Positions 6,828-10,539 of a stretch of DNA of 10,539 bases are shown here, in pieces (position 1 is the stretch's first letter; every line of letters begins with the position of its first letter). Origin of the DNA: DAOPJM01 sp035399665. Lineage in GTDB: Bacteria > Bacillota > Clostridia > Christensenellales > CAG-138. Location of the stretch: contig DAOPJM010000047.1 in assembly GCA_035399665.1 (NCBI GenBank), positions 1-10,539 of the forward strand, read 5' to 3'. The position numbers and the translations under genes were made by a program. The notes beneath the pieces are model-generated. The model was not told the DNA's origin, searched no databases, and worked only from the letters and a program-made list of their open reading frames with translations.

Positions 6828-9146
6828 ATGGCAGAAGCCCAGACAAATAAGGAACGTCTCAAGGAAATAACCGACAGCATCGAGACCGGAATCCGCGAGT
6901 TGTTCCAGTCGGATAAATATAAGCAGTATTTGACCACTATGAGCCGTTTTCATCGGTACAGCGTCAACAATCAGATGCTCATCTATCTCCAGAAGCCCGA
7001 CGCTACGCTCTGCGCGTCCTTCACCTCGTGGAAAAACAAGTTTGAGCGCAGTGTGATGAAGGGTGAAAAAGGTATCAAGATTATTGCGCCTACGCCTTAT
7101 AAGAAAATGATTGAGCAGGAGAAGCTCGACCCTGATACCAAAAAACCCATACTGGATGCGGACGGCAAGGTCATCACCGAGGAAAAGGTCATCCAGATAC
7201 CCATGTACAAGGTAGTGACGACCTTTGATTATTCTCAGACTGACGGAAAGCCCCTGCCGGAGCTGGCAGAAAACCTGACCGGCAACGTGCAGAACTACGA
7301 TGTTTTTATGGAGGCCCTGCGGCGTTCTGCGCCGGTTCCCATCGCTTTTGAGGCTATGAGCGCTAATATGGACGGCTATTTCTCCACAACAGACCAGCGC
7401 ATTGCCATCCGCGAGGGCATGAGTGAGGTGCAGACCGTCTCCGCCGCAATCCACGAGATGGCCCACTCCAAGCTCCACAACAAGGAACTGCCGGAGGTCA
7501 CGGAGCAGTGGAAGGTTGTCATAGTCAGTGAAGGCGGCACGAAGCAAGACCTGAACAGCGGATTTAATACCGAAGCCGAGGCCATCGCAGAGGCTGAGGC
7601 TCACAACTGGAAGTATGTCGATGAGAATCAGTTTGAGTGGCGGTTAGAGATTGATGAAGATACCTCTATTGCTGAGTTCGTCAAAAAGAGCCGCAGCGCC
7701 GAAGAATTGGAAGCTGAGTCTGTTTCTTTCTCCGTTTGCGCTTACTATGGCATTCAGACAGGAGAAAACTCCTTCGGCTATCTCGCCAGCTATTCCAGGG
7801 ATAAGGAGCTGTCCGAGCTTCGTGCCAGTCTGGAAACCATCAACAAAACCTCCAGCGGTCTTATCACGGATATTGACCGGAATTACGCCGCGATTATGAA
7901 GGAACGTGGGCTGGATAAGGCAGTGCCAGAACAGATTTCACCTACCGTGGAATATCTTATGCACAGCAATCCAACCGCTACCGGCGATGCTGATCGGTGT
8001 TTTGTTCAGGCATACACGAAGCAGGACGGAGAGCTTATTCCGGGAGATATTATCGGTGTCAGCACAGCAGAGCAATGCCGTGAAATTTCTGCGGCACTGA
8101 ACGAGGGCAGTTTAACCGTTCCTGACGCAAAGGCGGCCTTTGCGCTTGACGTGCCCTCGATAGGCACAGAAACGCCGACTGCACCGGTCTCCGAGATTAC
8201 GGTTGAGGAAACGCTAGTAACGACTGCACCGGATAACGGTGCTGTTCCTGACCCGGCTATCTCTATTGAGAGCATGAACGCTTACGGCTATACAGATGTG
8301 GATATGCTGCCGCTGACAAAAGACCGGGCACTGGAGCTTGCGGAGCGTGATGTAACCGTATATCTGCTTCACCCGGACAATACCGAGGCAATGGCTTTTG
8401 ACACAGATGAGGTTCAGAGCTTTGACGGCATTTTCGGTATTACCCGTGAAGATTGGGACGCTGTAAAGGACGAACTCGGCGTTAGTGAGCCACAGAGAGA
8501 TATTGAGGCCGAGTTTCTTTCCAGCCCAAACGATTCCTTTGCCATTTATCAGCTGCGGGATGCTCCCGAGCTTACAGAGCTTCGGTTTATGAACTCAGAC
8601 TATTTGCAGAGGAAAGGACTTGAAATCCAGCGTGAAAACTATACCTCCGTGTATGCAAGCAATCTTGGTACTGCCGGTGACGAGCAGGACAAGCTGAATC
8701 AGATCTACGCCACGTTCAATAATGACCGTCCAGCCGACTTCACAGGACACAGCCTGTCTGTAAGCGACATCGTTGCGCTCAAGCAGGCAGGTGGCGTATC
8801 CTGTCATTACGTTGACAGTTGGGGCTTCAAGGAGCTGCCCACGTTTCTGCCACAGCAGAACTACCTCAAAAACGCTGAAATGGCTATGGAGGACGATTAC
8901 AACCAGATTGATGGAATCGTCAACAACGGGAAAAAGGAGACTGTTGCGGAGCTGGAGGAAAAAGTGAAGGCCGGTCAGCCCATATCCCTGTTGGGTTATG
9001 TGGAAGCTGTACGCCGTGAGGCTGAGCCGCAGAAGCAGCCGGAACGCTCGGAAAAGAAGCCCTCCGTCATTGCGATGCTCCATAGCAACGTATCTGAAAA
9101 ACCACTCAAAACAGCGCCTGCAAAGAGTGCGGAAAGGGAGATTTAA
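6828..9146 (+). CDS. ArdC-like / zincin / YodL / DUF4316 polyvalent protein
   Basis: This 772-residue multidomain protein has the following parts. Residues about 8-135 resemble the ArdC N-terminal ssDNA-binding domain (MSRFHRYSVNNQMLIYLQKP, FTSWKNKFERSVMKGEKGIKI). Residues about 150-345 are the ArdC-associated zincin: HEMAH with His209, Glu210 and His213, and a distal ELEAESVSF with Glu295 or Glu297 as the third ligand. About 53 extra residues (226-278) sit between these motifs. A poorly assigned region (about 375-445), a Thr/Pro/Glu-rich linker and another small domain (about 478-560) follow. A YodL-like domain (about 570-672; DRPADFTGHSLSVSDIV) and DUF4316 (about 675-772; YLKNAEMAMEDDYNQIDGI, KKPSVIAML) end the protein. 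ArdC proteins can protect incoming DNA from restriction, and such fusions are described as polyvalent proteins of mobile elements; the role here is inferred. AGGAGG at 6813-6818 lies 9 bases before the ATG. Confidence 0.87.
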   Translation: MAEAQTNKERLKEITDSIETGIRELFQSDKYKQYLTTMSRFHRYSVNNQMLIYLQKPDATLCASFTSWKNKFERSVMKGEKGIKIIAPTPYKKMIEQEKLDPDTKKPILDADGKVITEEKVIQIPMYKVVTTFDYSQTDGKPLPELAENLTGNVQNYDVFMEALRRSAPVPIAFEAMSANMDGYFSTTDQRIAIREGMSEVQTVSAAIHEMAHSKLHNKELPEVTEQWKVVIVSEGGTKQDLNSGFNTEAEAIAEAEAHNWKYVDENQFEWRLEIDEDTSIAEFVKKSRSAEELEAESVSFSVCAYYGIQTGENSFGYLASYSRDKELSELRASLETINKTSSGLITDIDRNYAAIMKERGLDKAVPEQISPTVEYLMHSNPTATGDADRCFVQAYTKQDGELIPGDIIGVSTAEQCREISAALNEGSLTVPDAKAAFALDVPSIGTETPTAPVSEITVEETLVTTAPDNGAVPDPAISIESMNAYGYTDVDMLPLTKDRALELAERDVTVYLLHPDNTEAMAFDTDEVQSFDGIFGITREDWDAVKDELGVSEPQRDIEAEFLSSPNDSFAIYQLRDAPELTELRFMNSDYLQRKGLEIQRENYTSVYASNLGTAGDEQDKLNQIYATFNNDRPADFTGHSLSVSDIVALKQAGGVSCHYVDSWGFKELPTFLPQQNYLKNAEMAMEDDYNQIDGIVNNGKKETVAELEEKVKAGQPISLLGYVEAVRREAEPQKQPERSEKKPSVIAMLHSNVSEKPLKTAPAKSAEREI
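9111..9146 (+). repeat. Repeated 3' end, copy 1 (tail KSAEREI)
   Basis: The last 36 bases of the polyvalent gene, stop included, match the last 36 bases of the next gene (9981-10016) at 30 of 36 positions with no gaps. They encode TAPAKSAEREI here and TAPKKSAEMEI there. GGGAG (9136-9140) in this copy is the likely ribosome site for the gene starting at 9150, 9 bases on. Confidence 0.85.
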
Positions 9147-9149
9147 GGC

Positions 9150-10016
9150 ATGGCTGTTGACGCGATGAATGAACGCTTTGAGGAAGTCGAGTTTCAGGGT
9201 AAGACCGTCCTGTTCACAGATTGCCGCGTACAGAAGGACACCATTCCCGAAGGGCTGCACCGCTATGAGATACGGCACACCGATGACGATTGGGGCGAGC
9301 CCTGTCAGCTTGGGTATGGAATCGTGGTCAATCACTTCGGGACACTCATATCCAATGAAGCTATTCAGCTTGACCCCAGCGGTCATCTGGACTTTGACGC
9401 CGACGATATGAACTTTCTGGGCAACGGCTATGTGTCGATTGGCGAGTATCTGGAGGAACACCCGCCCGTAGACAAAACCGTCTTTGAAATCCTACCCATT
9501 GACGCAGACAAGACTGATTGGCTCTACTCCGATGATAGCAAGGATGCAGAACGCGGGCTGGTAGGCCATCTTCGGGGCGACTTTGGCGGCGGCAAAGAGT
9601 TCTGGACTACTTGGTGGCCGCACAACGATGACAAACTGAACACGCAGTCTTTCAAAACAGAGCTGGACGCTGTTGTAAACTGGCTTCGTCAGGACTTCGG
9701 CCCTCTGAACAATCTCCGTAGTATGGAGGGTTTCTGCAAGCTCCGCGAGGACAGAGCCAAGGTACAAGCATCACTCCCAGCCTATGGCTTTCAGATTGAG
9801 ATGCCGGAGCATCAATACTTCCTGCGCTGCAATCCCTCATGCGGAGACTATAATTTCTATCTCTACTGTGCGGACAAGGAGGCGCAGCGCCTGTTTGAAC
9901 GGGACAGAGATAAAGTCAGCGAGAAAAAGCTCTCGATAATTCAAAAACTCAGAGACACATCGAAACAAGAAGCTAAAATAACAGCGCCGAAAAAGAGCGC
10001 GGAAATGGAGATTTGA
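9150..10016 (+). CDS. LPD28-domain protein of unknown function
   Basis: This 288-residue protein is soluble and acidic, with no signal or membrane segment. Residues about 9-103 look like the large polyvalent protein-associated domain LPD28 (VEFQGKTVLFTDCRV, LHRYEIRHTDDDWGEP, FGTLIS...IQLDPSGHLDF, GYVSIGEYLEEHPP). Residues about 110-265 hold a second region I cannot name, with LRGDFGGGKEFWTTWWPHND, a helical SFKTELDAVVNWLRQDFGPL and two CxxxC-like or aromatic patches (FLRCNPSCGDYNFYLYC). The basic tail ends in KKSAEMEI, copying the tail of the gene before it. The ATG at 9150 lies 3 bases after the previous stop with GGGAG upstream, suggesting translational coupling. Proteins with LPD domains are common companions of ArdC-type polyvalent proteins on ICEs, so a role in transfer or establishment is likely, but this is inference by association. 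Confidence 0.8.
   Translation: MAVDAMNERFEEVEFQGKTVLFTDCRVQKDTIPEGLHRYEIRHTDDDWGEPCQLGYGIVVNHFGTLISNEAIQLDPSGHLDFDADDMNFLGNGYVSIGEYLEEHPPVDKTVFEILPIDADKTDWLYSDDSKDAERGLVGHLRGDFGGGKEFWTTWWPHNDDKLNTQSFKTELDAVVNWLRQDFGPLNNLRSMEGFCKLREDRAKVQASLPAYGFQIEMPEHQYFLRCNPSCGDYNFYLYCADKEAQRLFERDRDKVSEKKLSIIQKLRDTSKQEAKITAPKKSAEMEI
9981..10016 (+). repeat. Repeated 3' end, copy 2 (tail KSAEMEI)
   Basis: This is the second copy of the 36-base ending described at 9111-9146, differing at six positions, three of them together near the start. GGAG at 10007-10010 lies 5 bases before ATG 10016 and 8 before ATG 10019, so this copy also carries the ribosome site of the next gene. Confidence 0.85.
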
Positions 10017-10234
10017 TGATGAATAACTTCACTCAGGACGAAATAAACCTCATGTGCATCTACAATACCGGCACGAAGGATGGCCTTATGGACGCTCTCA
10101 CTGCCATGCGGGAGTACCTTGAGCCGGAGGAAGCCGAGCTGCGCGACCTGACGGATTCGGTGCTCGATAAGCTGGAGCGCATCAGCGATGAAGAATACGA
10201 GGCGATGGAGCTGTACCCGGATTTTGACGAATAA
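10016..10234 (+). CDS. Transposon-transfer assisting protein (TTRAP family)
   Basis: This 72-residue acidic, all-helical protein matches the TTRAP family of Tn1549-like elements over its whole length: FTQDEINLMCIYNTG, a central LMDALTAMREYLEPEEAELRDL and the ending DEEYEAMELYPDFDE. The family is named for association with transposon transfer; its molecular action is not known to me. Three start codons lie in a row: TTG 10013, ATG 10016 and ATG 10019. ATG 10016 is preferred because it overlaps the previous TGA by one base, while ATG 10019 has the better 8-base distance from GGAG (10007-10010). The choice changes only one residue. A hairpin follows 32 bases after the stop, so this may be the last gene of the operon segment. 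Confidence 0.88.
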   Translation: MMNNFTQDEINLMCIYNTGTKDGLMDALTAMREYLEPEEAELRDLTDSVLDKLERISDEEYEAMELYPDFDE

Positions 10235-10238
10235 GCGG

Positions 10239-10267
10239 TAGAAAAGGACACAATATGGCGGTATAAT
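10239..10267 (+). promoter_or_regulatory. Possible sigma-A promoter
   Basis: TATAAT at 10262-10267 is a perfect -10 box. Exactly 17 bases upstream is TAGAAA (10239-10244), which matches four of six positions of the -35 consensus. It would start transcription inside the hairpin at 10267-10300, toward the open stretch at 10302-10502. The weak -35 and the overlap with the hairpin keep confidence low. Confidence 0.3.
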
Positions 10268-10300
10268 ATAGGGCAGAAGTCTTGGGGCTTCTGCCTTATA
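10267..10300 (+). terminator. Hairpin after the TTRAP gene, likely terminator
   Basis: The GGCAGAAG (10272-10279) and CTTCTGCC (10288-10295) arms are exact complements around an 8-base loop. Pairing extends through one G-T wobble and TATA/TATA to 13 positions. The bases after the GC-rich part, TTATAAAT, are A/T-rich but not a clean T-run. It fits an intrinsic terminator closing this operon segment, and from its near-symmetry could work on either strand. Confidence 0.6.
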
Positions 10301-10322
10301 AATCGGCATTTGTTCGGATGTT

Positions 10323-10502
10323 TTGTTTATCTGCCAAGGCTCTCTTTTTCCGGCTGATATTGAGAGGACAGAACCCTACGCTGCTGATAGAATATTGATC
10401 AAGGAGCATCCCTGCAATGATGGCGGGTGGATTCATTATCGAGTTATCCGCGAAGAACACCTTGACGACATAAAGACCGCGCTGGCACTGCGTTGCTCTT
10501 AA
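10323..10502 (+). CDS. Open stretch of about 60 codons, possible gene remnant or short gene
   Basis: One plus-strand frame is open from 10302 to the TAA at 10500-10502. Its translation looks protein-like in the second half (DIERTEPYAADRILIKEHP, GGWIHYRVIREEHLDDI) and ends TALALRCS. There is no ATG in this frame. TTG 10323 and TTG 10395 are the only usual alternative starts, and neither has a ribosome site. I do not recognise the family. It could be the end of a decayed or rearranged gene, a gene whose 5' part was lost when the hairpin region arose, or chance. The rest of 10235-10539 outside the hairpin and this stretch shows nothing I can name. Confidence 0.3.
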   Translation: MFICQGSLFPADIERTEPYAADRILIKEHPCNDGGWIHYRVIREEHLDDIKTALALRCS

Positions 10503-10539
10503 TGCTTGTCGGTCAAATTGGAAACAGGCTTGGATATTA

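Noticed and set aside
6573..7604. Minus-strand open frame of 343 codons across the UPF0316-like and ArdC-type genes
   Set aside because: It is antisense to two recognisable coding regions, spans their junction, and its translation is low in plausible domain structure.
8595..9461. Minus-strand open frame of 288 codons opposite the YodL/DUF4316 and LPD28 regions
   Set aside because: It crosses a gene boundary antisense to clear family matches and has no ribosome site or family resemblance.
10013..10015. TTG start for TTRAP
   Set aside because: It leaves 2 bases to the Shine-Dalgarno GGAG, and two ATG codons follow at once with better spacing.
1..10539. oriT, CRISPR array, tRNA/rRNA, insertion sequence or attachment site
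   Set aside because: No regularly spaced repeats, relaxase-linked inverted repeats, transposase or RNA gene signatures were found on reading both strands.

Overview
The window is part of the conserved backbone of a Tn1549 / C. difficile CTn-type integrative conjugative element (ICE) from a low-to-mid GC Firmicute. A gut Clostridia host (Oscillospiraceae or Lachnospiraceae type) is the best guess. This rests on recognising the proteins and their order: VirB4-type ATPase, CD1108-family NlpC/P60 protein, DUF4315, CD1107-family DUF4366 protein, topoisomerase III, ArdC/YodL/DUF4316 polyvalent protein, LPD28 protein, TTRAP. No host housekeeping genes, rRNA, tRNA, integrase or relaxase lie in the window, so the element's ends are not seen. 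All supported genes are on the plus strand with very short gaps or small overlaps, as in one long transfer operon. A run of 100 N at 3433-3532 is a scaffold gap of unknown true length.

Layout. 1-507: the 3' end of the VirB4-like conjugation ATPase. 528-1364: a phage-type antirepressor (Bro-N plus KilAC), an unusual regulatory gene inside the mating-channel operon. 1402-4177: the cell-envelope part of the channel, made of a membrane-anchored NlpC/P60 wall hydrolase (CD1108 family), a small DUF4315 coiled-coil protein and the DUF4366 membrane protein (CD1107 family), the last interrupted by the gap. 4190-6238: topB, topoisomerase III. 6307-6812: a small UPF0316/DUF5698-like membrane protein whose frame is broken by an 11-bp tandem duplication. 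6828-9146: a large multidomain 'polyvalent' protein with an ArdC-type N-terminus, a zincin protease domain carrying an inserted module, and YodL and DUF4316 domains. 9150-10016: an LPD28-domain protein. 10016-10234: TTRAP. 10235-10539: a strong hairpin, a consensus -10 box and a 66-codon open stretch without a good start.

Working together (inference from families): VirB4 powers assembly of, and transport through, a type IV secretion channel. The NlpC/P60 enzyme opens peptidoglycan locally, and the DUF4315 and DUF4366 proteins complete the envelope complex. TopB handles DNA topology during rolling-circle transfer. The ArdC/zincin/YodL/DUF4316 and LPD28 proteins resemble polyvalent proteins thought to be delivered with the incoming DNA to protect it and help establishment. 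The antirepressor could switch the element's own or a resident prophage's repressor.

The least ordinary observations are four. The UPF0316-like gene is broken by a revertible-looking 11-bp tandem duplication. The two adjacent polyvalent/LPD genes share a near-identical 36-nt 3' end that encodes the same C-terminal tail and carries the next gene's ribosome-binding site. An extra domain of about 53 residues sits between the zinc-binding motifs of the ArdC-type protease. A perfect 11-bp-arm palindrome lies inside the antirepressor gene.
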